Part shown: positions 42,779 through 55,451 of the stretch, piece after piece
Layout of the letters: each line of letters opens with the position of its first letter
Position numbering within the stretch: the first letter of the stretch is position 1
Assembly (NCBI RefSeq): GCF_000220395.1
Contig: NW_004086356.1
Span: 36,954-100,953, forward strand
DNA length: 64,000 bases
Origin: Ichthyophthirius multifiliis
Taxonomy: Eukaryota > Ciliophora > Oligohymenophorea > Hymenostomatida
Direction of reading: 5' to 3'
The notes under the pieces: generated by a model
Database searches by the model: none
Told to the model about the DNA's origin: nothing
Seen by the model: only the letters and a program-made list of their open reading frames with translations
Position numbers and translations under genes: made by a program

Positions 42779-43759
42779 ATTTTTTTGTGATAATTAATCA
42801 AAAATATAATAATATAATTAATTGCTTGTTATTTTTTTTTATAAAAATAATAAAAACAAATCAAAATTTAAATTATATAATCTAATACAAATAATAAAAA
42901 TAACAAATATATAAAATTATTAATAAAAATATAATAACAAAATTCTTTTTTTTAATAATAAAATTTATTTTTATCATTTAATTATTTAGAATAAAGTTGA
43001 TTAAAAAAAATATTTATTATAAATAACAATATATACTATATGCATATTCTTTTAATGGATTAAGATTAAAATATTCACCATATTAACAAAATATAAAAAT
43101 ATATCAAAAGTTATCTCTTAATTAAATAAAATTCATATTAAACACTTTAAAAAATTTAAGCAAGATTAAAAGATTTAAAAATAATTTAAAATTCACTCAA
43201 AAAATAAGATTTTACATTACCAATTCCCATAATAAATAATTTTTTGAAAGATCTTAATAATATAAATAGACAAATTTATCAAAAAAAAGACCTATAAGTG
43301 TCTTTAAACTAAATATGTTATTGGCTAAAAAAATCGATTCTCACTCTTTAAATTAATTTTAATTTATTTAAAATATTATTTTAATCAAAAGAGAGTATAT
43401 ACTATAATTTAAGTTTTATTCATATTTCGATTTTTGTTTTGAATATATTTAGTAATATTAATAATTAAAAATAAAAAAATTAATTATAATTAAATGATGA
43501 TATACTAAAATTTTTAAACTTATTTTTTAATATTTAAATATTTGATTATTTACATACCTGTAAAAACTAATAAAGCATCATTAATATATTTTATAAAATT
43601 CTTAGAAAAATAGATTTCTATAATTTTATTTATAACTAAATACAAAATATTAATTTTTAATAAAATGAAAAATACTTATAAATGCTTGTTTCTATTTCTC
43701 TGTTTCCTTTAATTTTATCTTAAAATTAATAATTTTTTTACTAAGAATTTATAAATAAA
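42779..43759. other. Divergent intergenic region
   Basis: About 980 bp between the divergent cyclase and HECT genes, hence probably both promoters. A/T rich; no coding frame or RNA gene is convincing. Confidence 0.5.
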
Positions 43760-45961
43760 ATGCTTTCTGATAATAATAATCTTACATTAAATTTAATAAT
43801 AAAATAAATAAAACTAATTCCTAAAACAAAAGCAAATTAAATATTTAAAAATTTAATTAATTAAATGACAAATAATAACAAAAATATAACTATAAATTAA
43901 ATGTATGTAATATTTAATTTAAAAGAATTGTTTCTTTAAAATGAAATTTAGAATATAGATAATATAACTTTTTTACTTATTGATAAAATTGATAAAATTA
44001 ACTGTTTAAAAGTAAATGAAAAATAATTATTTTTATATAAAGACTTTATTTTGTTTATTTTTTAAAACCTGTTTTATTAAAAAGAAGAATAAATAAAATC
44101 AATTTTGGTTTTCTATTCATAAATAATACAAAAAAATTAAATAAATGAATAGATAAATTTATTAAATATAATTTGTTCTTAAAAAAAAATTGTTTAGAAT
44201 ATTTTCGAATTTACTTTAAATTTATATAATCCTTTTCTTTTAATTGAAGGAGATCTTAAATTTTAATAATATAATGATTTTATTTAATTATATTTAATTT
44301 TTTTAATTACTTATCACCATTTTTTAATTATTAATGATACTTTTGACTTAATAAATATTGAAAACATGAAACTTTTAATATAGCCTCTTATATAATTTAC
44401 ATATAAAACTTTATCTTAATAAAATTAACCCATTAATAATATATAATTAGCTAAAATATCAAATAAATTATTAATTGTAAATAAGATTTATATTTATAAA
44501 AAAAATTGATTTATATTTATTTTATTTTATTTTTTTTTAAAAAAAACACACAATTAGATTTTATACGAATATAATTAAAAAAAAAATTCTTAGATATATC
44601 TAAATGGTATTTAGAAGAAAATTATATTAAAAGCATTATTTTATAAACTAGCAAATAAAACTTTTAATTTATAAATACAATAATATACATCCCGTTTGCT
44701 TTACCTTTTGAAACTAAATATATTATTTTATAAAATCTAATTGAGTTTTAAAAAAAGTAAACATAAGAATCTGTTACATTTAAAATTAGAAGAAATAAAA
44801 TATTTGAAGATGCCTTTAATAATTTTAATTAGGTAAAAATAATAATAATATTAATTTAAATAAATATAATAATAATATTAATTTAAATAAAAAATAAAAA
44901 ATAAAGCTTAAATGTAAATAATAAGATAATATATAAATTATATTTATAAATGAATTCGGAAATTAAGAAAAAGGATTAGATTAAGGCGGTTTATTTAAAG
45001 AATTTTTAATTAGCTTAACGGAAATAATTTTCGATAAAAATTTTGAATTATTTTAATAAAATGAATAATATTAATTATATCCAAATGAATCAAGTGAAGT
45101 TAATTTTGGGAAAAATCATTTAGAAATATTTCATTTTATAGGAAATATACTTGGAAAAGTTATTTATTATAATCTTTAAATTGAACCTGTTTTTAGCATT
45201 TTTTTTTTAAGGCATATTATAGGAAAAAATAATTCATTTAAAGAATTAAAATATTATGATAAGCAAATATATAAAAATCTAAAATATATTTACTAAACTT
45301 AAAATATTTAAGATTTATAACTTACATTTGAAATTACAAATCCTATTAAATAATAAATTGAATTGTGTTTTAACGGAAAAAATATTTAAGTGGATAATTA
45401 AAATAAAAAAAAGTATTTTTTTATAAATAATGATATTCTTTTATTTTTTAAATTAGTTTTATAAATTTGTTTGCTTATTAAAAAATGACAAAAAGTATTG
45501 AAAATTAATTAAATCATTTTCTTAATGGATTTTATGAAATAATTCCAAAATAATGGCTTATGCTATTTAATGAACATGAAATTTCGGAAATAATATCAGG
45601 TTAAAATAATATTATCAATATTTAAGATTTGAGAAATAATACATAATATGAAAATGGATATACCTCTGAAAATATTTATATTTTATAGTTTTGGGAAGTT
45701 TTAGAAAGTTTGAAAAACATATAAAAGTGTCTTTTTATTAAATTTGTAACTTCTAATTCTAAATAACCATTATTTGGATTTAAAAATTTATAACCAAATT
45801 TTATTATTTATAAGGTAAGCAGTTAAAATAATTAAAAATTACCATTTTCTTAAACATGTTATAATAAATTATTTCTACCATAATATTCAAATGTACAGAT
45901 ACTAAAAGATAAATTATTAAACGCAATATATGAAGGATAATAAAGTTTTTATCTTAATTGA
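43760..45961 (+). CDS. HECT-type E3 ubiquitin ligase
   Basis: The HECT domain is unmistakable: TFKIRRNKIFEDAFNNF, then FINEFGNQEKGLDQGGLFKE, HLEIFHFIGNILGKVIYYN, HFLNGFYEIIPKQWL and the C-lobe LPFSQTCYNKLFLPQY with the catalytic Cys in QTCYN (about 45858). It ends LNAIYEGQQSFYLN plus TGA, as the family does. Proposed exon edges include 44011|44085, 44476|44558 and introns near 44835-44950, 45410-45480 and 45813-45845. The N-terminal part (from ATG at 43760) is helical and short, so the ligase is close to a minimal HECT protein. One exon near 44085-44160 is out of frame by one base, either a missed splice site or an A7 undercall. The start is the least certain point. Role: transfers ubiquitin from an E2 through a Cys thioester; the substrate is unknown. 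Confidence 0.82.
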
Positions 45962-46379
45962 AAATTATTAAACTATAAAATTTACAACAACAAAAATATA
46001 AAAATTAAAAATTAATTAAAATAATTTGTAATAAAATCTAAAAGAAATAGGAAAGTAGTCTATATAATTAAAAATATTAAAATTTTAATTTTAAATTTTA
46101 TAATTAAAAAATTGAATATATATTTATATTTTTATTTAAAATGTTAATTTTATTTTTATAATTATTTTAATATAAATGATTATGTTTTGAATTATTTTAA
46201 AATTTGTAATAATTAAGATTAATAATATATAAATTTTTATATAATAAATTAAATTTTAAATATTTTTTTTATATATATAAAAAATAAAATGTTAATCAAT
46301 TATACAAAAAAATAATATATTTAATCCAATAATAATTTAATAATAAAAATTAAATAAATTTGTGAATATAAATTTGATG
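45962..46379. other. Convergent spacer
   Basis: About 420 bp of A/T sequence between two convergent stop codons. Nothing is recognised. Confidence 0.5.
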
Positions 46380-46464
46380 TCATTATAATTATTACTATTA
46401 TTACTATTATTACTATTATTACTATTATTACTATTATTACTATTATTACTATTATTACTATTAC

Positions 46465-46521
<57 letters not shown>

Positions 46522-47729
46522 TATATTTATAATTATTACTCTTATTGTAATTAGGTTAATTAATTTATTATTTATGCTTATTAATATGATTATTATTAAC
46601 TTTATTATTATTCTTTTTATTATATTTATTGGAATTATTATTATTATATAATAATTTATTCAATATATATTTAGTTTATATTTTACATAATTAAATTATT
46701 ATAATATGGGTAATCAGTTTCTTTATTTGTTCTTTTTAGAATTCTTAGATAATCACAATCAAACTTTGTGAGCATCTAAAATATTTCAAGTCTTAATATT
46801 GCTTTTTCATATTCTTCATTTTAATTTTAATTATTTTACTAATAAGATATTACATCTTTACAAAAAAATAAAAAAATATTTTTATTTTTTTTAAATTTTA
46901 CTTTAAATTTCCTTTATTGCCTATTAAAATTTTTAATTATTTTAAACTTTTTCACTTATTTATTAAATTTTCTAACTTTTATATTATATATTTATATTTT
47001 TTTATGAAAAAATATTTACTTTTATTCAATTGATAAATTATAATTTTCTTATAATTCTTAATCAATATTTTTTTTATCTTAATTTAATTTTTTATTTCTT
47101 TTTTCTTATTCATTATTGTATAGTACTTATAGAGCCTTTATTTATTTTTACATTTCTTAAATTTTCTATTACTATTCTTTGAATTCTTTTTATTCTTTAT
47201 CATTATAATTATTATTATTGTAAAACTCTTCCAATTATTTTTTTATTTTTATATTTTCTTAAAGGACATCTTAATTAATTTCAAACTACTAACTTTAGTT
47301 AATTTACCTTAAGTTTTCCAATTCCATATATTATTTCTCAATAATTTAATTTAAATGTTCAATTTATTTTCCAGCATTTCTTAATTTTTTATCCATATCA
47401 TTATTATTTAACCTAGATTTATTCGTTTCTAAATTATAATTGCTAAAAGTATTTCTATTATTCATATATGTTTAAGCGTTTCTTTTTTTTATAATTTTAG
47501 CATCAGAACTATATATTTCATAACTTTAATTATGTGGTTTTTCGATTTTATTATTAGTATTAAACCTCGTTTTCTGATTATTATCTAAACTAAAACTACT
47601 ATTATGACTATGATTGGCTGTTTAAATAAAAATATAGCCATTTTCATTAAATCTTTTATGTTAATATATTTATTCATTATTTTCAATAAAATCTTAATTC
47701 AAAATTTTATTTTAATCTTTATCAATCAT
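46380..47729 (-). CDS. Coiled-coil protein with C-terminal polyglutamine tract
   Basis: ATG at 47729 (MIDKDQNKILNQDFIEN) to TGA at 46380, with three or more short introns (for example near 47300, 47020 and 46900). The middle is a long coiled coil: AGKQIEHLNQIIEKQYMELE, then KKQLEEFYNNNN, KEFKEQQQKIQEMQKQTKAL and QISEKVQNNQKFQQAIKEIQ. A short acidic/basic region follows (AILRLEIFQMLTKFDCDYL), then a Q-rich tail that ends in about 45 consecutive Gln codons written as TAA and TAG (46389-46523), then L-Q-stop. No domain gives a function. Coiled-coil proteins of this kind are often cytoskeletal or basal-body proteins in ciliates, but nothing here proves it. Confidence 0.68.
46389..46523 (-). repeat. 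(TAA/TAG)n microsatellite encoding about 45 glutamines
   Basis: On the plus strand it looks like (TTA)n mixed with (TTACTA)n. On the coding strand every codon is TAA or TAG, that is Gln in this code, in frame with the coiled-coil protein and ending just before its TGA. The regular TAG every second or third codon may limit slippage. Confidence 0.8.
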
Positions 47730-47949
47730 TTATTTTATTTAATAAAAAAAAAATATAAAAATTAAATAATTTATTAAAAAAAAAAAAATAATGAATAGAA
47801 AAGAAATAAAATTAAAAAAATATTAATAAATTTATAAAATAAATATAAATATATTTATAAATATAATGAAAAAAATAAAATATTTAAAAACAAAAAAACA
47901 TTTATTTTATTTTAAATAATATATTCTTAAATATTTTTTACTGTATCAT

Positions 47950-48960
47950 GTATTTTCTCATCAATATTAATTTTTCCTTATTATCATAAATAGGTTCAAG
48001 TCTAATATTACTTATTTGTTAATACTTTATTTCATAACCTTTAACCACATAATTTTTTTTTCTTATTAATATAAATTCCTAAATAAAAATGAAAAGTCCC
48101 TTTTTCTTTCTATACAAAATCCTTAAATTAACTTTAAATTGTATTTTATTTATTTTCTTTCAAAGAAAAAAAGAATTTCCTTATTTATATTTGTAAAAAT
48201 TAATTTCATAATTCCGTAGATTCCAAATTTTGCGCATCCTTAAAATCTCAGTTTTTCGCTTCAAATGTCTACATATATGAAAAATAACCTCAAACCAAAC
48301 TTAAAAAAGAAATTATTTTTCTCCCAATCAATCTATCTAGTTTTCAAATTCCATTATATCGATTTTCTTTAAATAACTTTAATAATAATAAATGAGGTGA
48401 TTTAGAAATTATTCTCTTCTTAGCTTTACTTATATATTTAAGTAACGAAAACATTCCCACTATCTATATTTAATTATCCTATAGGGGTTTTACTAGAAAA
48501 AAAAATTATCTTCTCAATTCATATGACCGTTTATGAGTTAGTGAGGAGTCCTATCTCCAATTACGCTGATTATTCCTTAATTTAAATAAAGCTTATCTTT
48601 TAGTAAATCTATTATATAATCATAAGCATGTAGTTTATATTAAGTATATATTATATGATATTTATAACTTAAATAATCAAATATATTTTTGCTCTTTTGA
48701 AAACTCTTTAGGTTTAACCTTTTCCTTGTTTATAAAACTAAAAAATTATTAGGATCTTATTTTGAGTTTTAGGAAAACAAATAAATTTGATTAATTATTT
48801 CGGATATTTTATTTAATTATCTTTATCATATAATGTATATATTTTTTTTTCGTACAATCTTATATTTTTTGAAATGTATTATTAGTGTTTACTTTATTCT
48901 ATTATTTCAAGTTTATTATCTTTTCTTTATTTAAAATAAAGTAAATCTATAAATTTTATT
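47950..48960 (-). pseudogene. Possible degenerate coding region, unidentified
   Basis: The minus strand shows protein-like pieces, notably HAYDYIIDLLKDKLYLNQGI, then ISVIGDRTPH and GQLNIDSGNVFVTQIYKQS. TGA codons and frame changes interrupt them (for example after GDRTPH and after GHMN), and no intron set I tried repairs this. Base composition is less extreme than in spacers, which supports past coding. I do not recognise the family. It could be a pseudogene or a gene damaged by sequence errors. Confidence 0.3.
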
Positions 48961-49418
48961 TCGGGTTTTTTATTCGCCTGTTTGTAATATTATGGAGTCT
49001 TTTATGTTATTTTTTTTATTAGTTAGATTTTTATTTATTAGCTTTTTGAATTATATAAATGGTAATTATAAATTAATGAAGTTTAATTTGTTTTTAATTA
49101 TTACATTTTTTTTTATATATAAAGAAAAAAAAATTATTTTGAGGAAAATATTAATATTTTATACTTATATTATTAAAAAAAATAATAATATTTTAGAATT
49201 AAAAATTATTTATAATTTTATAAAAATTATATTTATTATTATTATATATATTATTTTATTCATCACTTAAAATATTTTATTCAAAATAAATTTATTAAAA
49301 TTTTATATGTTTAAAATAAGTATTTTAAATTACATTTATTGGTAAAAAATAAAAACTATTTTTTTATAAATAAATTAATTTTATTAATATACTCTATTAA
49401 AAATATAGATCAAAAAAA

Positions 49419-50201
49419 ATGAATAATATAAATCTTGATAATGATGATGTAATATAATTATTATAAATAAAAGCTATAAAATTATACATAAAGGATATAT
49501 TTTGGACATATAAAAAATAACCGAAACATAATAAATAAAAGACGTCAGAAGGGCTTCCTTTATAATAAAATACATAAAAAAAAAATTATTAAAAAATATA
49601 GCCAAATAAAATAAAAACCATTTATTAAAGATCTTTTACAGATTAAAAAAAAGACAAATCAATGTCAATTTTTGAAGATCTATATGAAAGAGTATTTTAA
49701 AAAAGAAAAAAAAATATATATACTATAAAAAGGCATAATAATTATAAAAAAACAAATAAAAAAAATTGAAGAGAAAAGCTAATAAATTGATCCATAATGT
49801 ACATTCAAGCCAAAAATAAATATTTAATAAAGTTCTAATTATTTAGATTTTTATAAAAGAAATATGGATTGGCTAGAATAAAAATAAAATAAAATAATAA
49901 AAAAGAAGAAAACTGAAATTACTCTATGTTTATCCAAATGTACGTTTAACCCAAAAATAAATAAAAATAAATCAAAATCACCCATTAAAGATACAGAAAA
50001 ATAATTATTTTTGAATACACAAAGATAATAATTTTAAAAAAATACATAATAGTTATAATATGAAAAATAGGGTATAATGAAAGCATATAAAAAAAGAGTA
50101 AATAATAAAACTAAAAAAAATTAAAAAAAAAAAAAAAGGATAAATAAAGATATTACGATTAAATATAAAACTTATAACAATATCTAAATATATAAATATG
50201 A
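49419..50201 (+). CDS. Hypothetical protein with repeated CTFxPKIN motif
   Basis: ATG at 49419. The protein contains SIFEDLYERVF, and then two copies of a CTF-x-P-K-I-N motif (QCTFKPKIN at about 49796, KCTFNPKIN at about 49938), each preceded by a charged helix. This pattern is frequent in ciliate and kinetoplastid proteins of unknown function that are rich in Lys and Gln. Frames do not connect between 49690 and 49770: either a splice at GTATTTT...AAAAAG or homopolymer errors in the A9/A8 runs. The end is also uncertain because of an A15 run near 50135; TGA at 50199-50201 is the likeliest stop. Confidence 0.5.
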
Positions 50202-50634
50202 ATAATAATACAAAATATATATAAATATAAAATAATATATATTTATATATATATATATATATTTATAAATATGTTAATAATATATTATATATATCTTTTA
50301 TTATTATTAATATTATATTTTTTTATTTAATATTTCTATAACTATTCTTTTCATTTTTCTGTTTTATTAAAATTAAATTTCAATTGTAAAAAATATTTTT
50401 CACAGACTTTTTTTTGCATTTATATTTAATAAATTTTATTTTAAAAATAAATTTATATATCAAAATTATTATTTTTTTCTTTAGACTTATTTTTTTCCTT
50501 TATTATTATATTAATATATTACTTTTACTAATTATTCTTATTTTTAAAAAATTTTTAAATATCCAATAATCTTTTTTTAAACTGTATTTTTTAGTTTAAA
50601 AATTACTTAATAATATATTTACATTTAACTCGGA
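50202..50634. other. A/T spacer
   Basis: About 430 bp of A/T sequence, including a TA run at about 50238-50263. No gene is seen. Confidence 0.5.
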
Positions 50635-50995
50635 TCATATTATATGCTATACAAATTTCTGTCGTTATTCTAAAACAATTTGTCCTTCAGTTTTATTCCA
50701 AATATAGAGATGAATTGCTTTATTTAAAGGAGCTTTGTAAGCCTCAGTTATTATTATTTTGAACTTTATAAATAAAAATTTTCAATTATTTTTATAATTT
50801 TTTTATGAATATTTTTTTTATTGAAAGTTTTATTATTATTTTTAATTAAAAATTTAGCGAAGGAATAGAGTTATATAAATATTTAAATTGTTTTTATTTT
50901 ACATGGTTTTTTAATGCGAAATAATTAAGTTATTTTCATTTATATTGACTTTGAAAGGATTTAAATACTTATATGAATTTTTATAAAACACTTTT
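50635..50995 (-). CDS. Possible small gene, incomplete model
   Basis: Two exon-like pieces on the minus strand: YKYLNPFKVNINENNLIISH (about 50900-50985), and TEAYKAPLNKAIHLYIWNKT followed by EGQIVLEQRQKFVQHII and TGA at 50635. Base composition is clearly less A/T-extreme than in flanking DNA. No start codon fits, and the two pieces do not yet join in frame. I do not recognise the protein. Confidence 0.3.
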
Positions 50996-51169
50996 TTTAA
51001 AAATAAATTGAATTTTTAGATATAAATAATTATATTATTAATTTTAATATATAACTTTAAAAATGAAAATTTATATTTTTTTTGTATATATATTATTTTT
51101 TATTATACATTTTTTATATTACAATAATTAAATAAAATATATATTTGCTTATATTTAAAAAATAAAAAA

Positions 51170-51524
51170 ATGAATTTTTAAAAATAAGATTTAGAATAAA
51201 AATAATAATATACATTATTTAAGATTAAAATAAAATTAATAACTAAAATCCAAATTACTAAAAAGAATTCATAGTAAAATCATTAATAAAAGAAAATACA
51301 GAATTGTTAGAATAAAATGAGTTTTATAAAGTTTATATATAAAATATACAAAACTATCCTTCATAAGCAAATCTAATAGATTAATTGAATATATTAAAAT
51401 AATAAAATAATCTAATTAAATAAGAAATAGAAAAACAAAAACAATAGACAAACATTTATAAAAATAAAGAGATAATATAAACACAGATAATAAAAGAGAT
51501 TCAAGAAAATATAAATAAAAATAA

Positions 51525-51560
<36 letters not shown>

Positions 51561-51720
51561 TAATAATAATAATTATTTTAATTTTATTTTTGAATTAAAT
51601 ATATAAAAAAATATATTAGTTTTATTATATAATAATTTAATTTTCTATTAATATATATAAGTTTTATTCTTATTTAATAAAATTATAATGTTTCTAAATT
51701 TTAACTTTTTAATTCTTTGA
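51170..51720 (+). CDS. Small coiled-coil hypothetical protein with polyAsn
   Basis: From about 51235 a frame reads KEFIVKSLIKENTELLEQNE, then YIQNIQNYPSQANLIDQLNI, then a Q/K-rich helix and ten Asn codons at about 51530-51559, open to TGA at 51718-51720. The nearest ATG (51170) is one base out of frame, which an extra A in a nearby run would fix. Heptad-like spacing suggests a coiled coil. No domain is recognised. Confidence 0.38.
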
Positions 51721-53375
51721 TAATATTTTTAAGTATATTTAATTTTCTTTTTTTACACTATCTTTTTTTATTTTATTTTTTCTCTTTATAAACATAATTT
51801 AGTCATTATAATAATCTATTTATTTTTATTTTTTAAAATTATTAAATTTTTTTATTTTTATTTTTAATAAATTATATTAAATTTACCTTCTTATCAGTAA
51901 ATTTTAAATTTAAATTTTCAAAATATTGGTCTATGTTAAGTAGTATAAAACATTGTATCAAAATTATAAAATTTGATAAAGTTTTAAATATATAGAATAC
52001 TATATTTAAAATTAATAAAGTAAATATAATTTTATATAGTTTAAAAGTATAATCTATATTAATATGATTTTTTTATATTTTTCATATTCACATTTTTGTT
52101 AATTTTAATTATTTTTATTTATACTCGCACCTATGAATAATTTTTTTTTAATTATTAAATTAAAAAAGAAAAGTGAGCATATTAAATAGATATATTTATT
52201 TAATTTAAATTTATTCAATATATTTATATTTCTTTTATTATTTAATTTTTATATTATTATTATATAAAAATATATTTTTAATTATGCAAATAAAATAAAA
52301 TTATATTTTAATATTAAATATTGAATTAATTATTAAAAAAATTGTTATTTTATTATTTAAGTTATTTAATTCACTTTGAATAAATTTATACTTAAGTTTG
52401 TAATTAAATATAAAAATAATTTAAAATATTATTATAAATTTTAATTATTTTTTTAATATGAATATTATAAAATTAAAAATAATTTTTAAAAATTTTATAT
52501 TTTTAAAAATTAAAGTAATTAATATTAAGTATATTTGGTTATCGTATTTACAATTATATTTGCTAATATTTATTAGTTATAAATTCTTTATATAAATTAA
52601 CTTATAGTCTTATATATTAAAAATATAAAATATCTAATATGAGTATTTTAATTTTATAAAAATTAAATATATATAATTAAAATTATATAAAAAATTTATA
52701 AATTTTTGATTTAAATGTTAATGTTTATAATAATTTTAATCTAATATTTAATATGGATTTATTTGAATAAAATTATTTTTAATATATTATTATTATTTAA
52801 ATATAATTTTTAAAAATAAATAATAAAATAAATATATAATTATTAATATGATAGATATTTATTTATTTTATAATTTTTATTTATAAAATTATATTAAATA
52901 TTTAAATTTTTATAATTATAAATTTTTATTTTACTAGTATTATATATGAAAAAAATATTCAATTATAAAGATTATATTTCAATTTTTTTGTTATAAAAAA
53001 TATAAAAAAATTTAAAAATATGTTTTTTTTAAATTTTTAATTTATATTATGTATTTTTATTGATATTATATATTATACGTATATTAATTTATATTTTTTT
53101 ATACATTAATAAAAAAATATATAAATATATGAATTTTTTAGTATATTATTTTTTTTTTTGTAAAAAAATGATTTAAATAATAATTTTATTTTATTAAAAT
53201 CAAGAAAAAATAAATAATATAAAATATTATAAATCAAAAATAAATAAATATAAAATATAATACTAATTTATTTTTTAAGTTTTAAATTTTATATAAAATA
53301 TAATAAATAATTATTATTTAAACAAAAAAATAATAAATAAAATTATCATCATAATAATATTAAAAAAAAATAAAA
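51721..53375. other. Long A+T-rich intergenic region
   Basis: 1.65 kb of nearly pure A/T with no coding frame, RNA or clear repeat. It includes the Rab promoter at its right end. Confidence 0.6.
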
Positions 53376-54323
53376 ATGGACAATCCAGATACAATAGAAA
53401 GTTATAAAAGTAAATTATTCATTAAAAAAACCAATAATAATAAAAAAACTTATAATATTTCAATAATAAAAAAAAGTTGTATTAGTAGGTGATGCAAGTG
53501 TAGGAAAAACAAATCTTTTAAAAAGGTAAACAATACAAAATCAATTATAATTAATAAATAATCTTTAAAATTAAAATTATTGTAGATATGTAAAAAATTA
53601 ATTGCCTTAAAATCCTGCACCAACAATAGGAGTTGAATTTGCGACAAAATAAGTTGTTTTAAAAGATGGTGTTAAAATTAAAACTTAAATTTGGGATACC
53701 GGTAATAATTATATATTTTAATTAAATATAAAACCTTTAAATTTTTTATTATATTTAAAAACAAAACAGCTGGTTAAGAAAGATATAGGTCTATAACAAG
53801 TGCGTAATATTAAAAAAAATAGATTTAGCAAATTGTATTTATCAAAAAAAATAAAAAATAAGACATTATAGAAGAGCCGTAGGAGCATTATTGGTATATG
53901 ATATTACAAAAGAAAAATCTTATAGTTCAGTAACTAAATGGATGGAAGATTTGAAATATTAAGCTGATCCAGATATTGTGATATTTTTGGTTGGAAACAA
54001 ACTTGATTTAGTTGAAAAGAACGAATCTGCAAGAAAAGTAAGCAAAGAAGAAGCAAGAAATTTCGCTTTGGAAAATAAAATGTTTTTCGAAGAAACTTCT
54101 GCTGTTACAGCTTAAAATGTAAATGAAGTTTTTGAAAAATTATTATAAGGTTTTTATCTTTTTTTTTTAAAAAAAAAAATATAGGATTTAATTTATTATA
54201 TTATTTAAAAAAAAAGAAATATATAATCATAAAAACCAAAAAAATCATAATGGATAAGATAATGGAATTAAAATCGATGACGGTAATAAACATAATAATG
54301 GATAATAACCATGTTAATGTTGA
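53376..54323 (+). CDS. Rab-family small GTPase
   Basis: Six exons: 53376-53409, 53477-53525, 53586-53701, 53770-53803, 53863-54149, 54217-54323; all in phase; 208 aa, the normal Rab size, with no frameshift. GTPase motifs: P-loop VGDASVGKTNLL, switch I PTIGVEFATK, WDTAGQERYRSITSA, GNKLDL and ETSAVTAQNV. The protein ends PCQC, a CxC double geranylgeranylation signal for membrane attachment. The effector region TIGVEFAT and the AHYRRAVGALLVYDIT block resemble the Rab11/Rab2 group, but I would not fix the subfamily. Known role: vesicle targeting; switched off by TBC proteins such as the one at 8.4-10.0 kb. Confidence 0.93.
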
Positions 54324-55117
54324 AAAATATAAAATAAAATATATAATAAGATATTTTTATAAGAAATACAAATACAAATAACAATATAATATAAACTAAA
54401 AAATAAACAAATGCATTTTTTTTTGGAAGTGATTTTATTCTTTTGTATTCATATTTTTTTTTATGGAAAATAATATATTAAAAATAAACTAAAACATGAA
54501 ATTAAATAAAAAAATAAAAATATTTAGGTTAATTTATGTTATAATTTTTTTGAATTTTAATAATGTTTACTTTTTAGAAAAAAAAAATATATAAAATATA
54601 AAATAGATATTAATAATATTATTAAAAATCATAAAAATATAATTTAAATTAAATACAAAGCATATTTATATCATATGTCAATATAAATGCATTAATAAAA
54701 TTAAAATATATTTTTATTTTTTTAAAATATAAAGATAAACTCATAAAAATTATAATATTATATATTTAATTTATATCTAAAATAAGAATGTTTGCAAATA
54801 AATTATTTATTAATAATTTTATTTTTTAATAAAATAAATATTATATAAAAAATAAATTATTTATCTTATATATTTTATAGAGCTATATATAAAAATTTTT
54901 TTTAAAAATTTTATTAATTATTATTTATAAAATAATTTTTATTACTAAAAATTTTTCTAACAAAAATATGAAATGAATATATTTAAACTAAATATATACT
55001 TAATGTACATTTATAAAAAAATAAAAATAATAATATTATAAACTAATATATATATTATTAAAATAATCATAATAATTATATATATATATATATTTATAAA
55101 TAAAAAAATATAAAAAT
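54324..55117. other. Intergenic A/T region
   Basis: About 790 bp, no gene recognised. Confidence 0.55.
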
Positions 55118-55420
55118 ATGATGAAAATACTAAAATGTATAATTCATTTTATTATTTTAATACAGTTAAAAAGCTAATAAATTTTTATTCCATCAATATT
55201 TAATCCATAATTATCAACAGAAATAAAATTATAAATAAACAATATTACAAGTTCATTAAATTGTACTCAAACCTCTCCTATAAACAAATTAAAGTACCAA
55301 AACCAGAAACCTCAAGATTAACCAAGAGCATTATTTTGTTAAAAACATAGTCACCGTTCGTGCTGTTCGAATGAAAATTTCGACTAATTAAAACTATAGT
55401 AAAAAAATAAAAATAGAAAA

Positions 55421-55451
<31 letters not shown>

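Noticed and set aside
48992-49270. 92-codon ORF on the plus strand
   Set aside because: Pure Phe/Ile/Lys composition in an A/T spacer, no motif and no homologous feel; expected by chance in this base composition.
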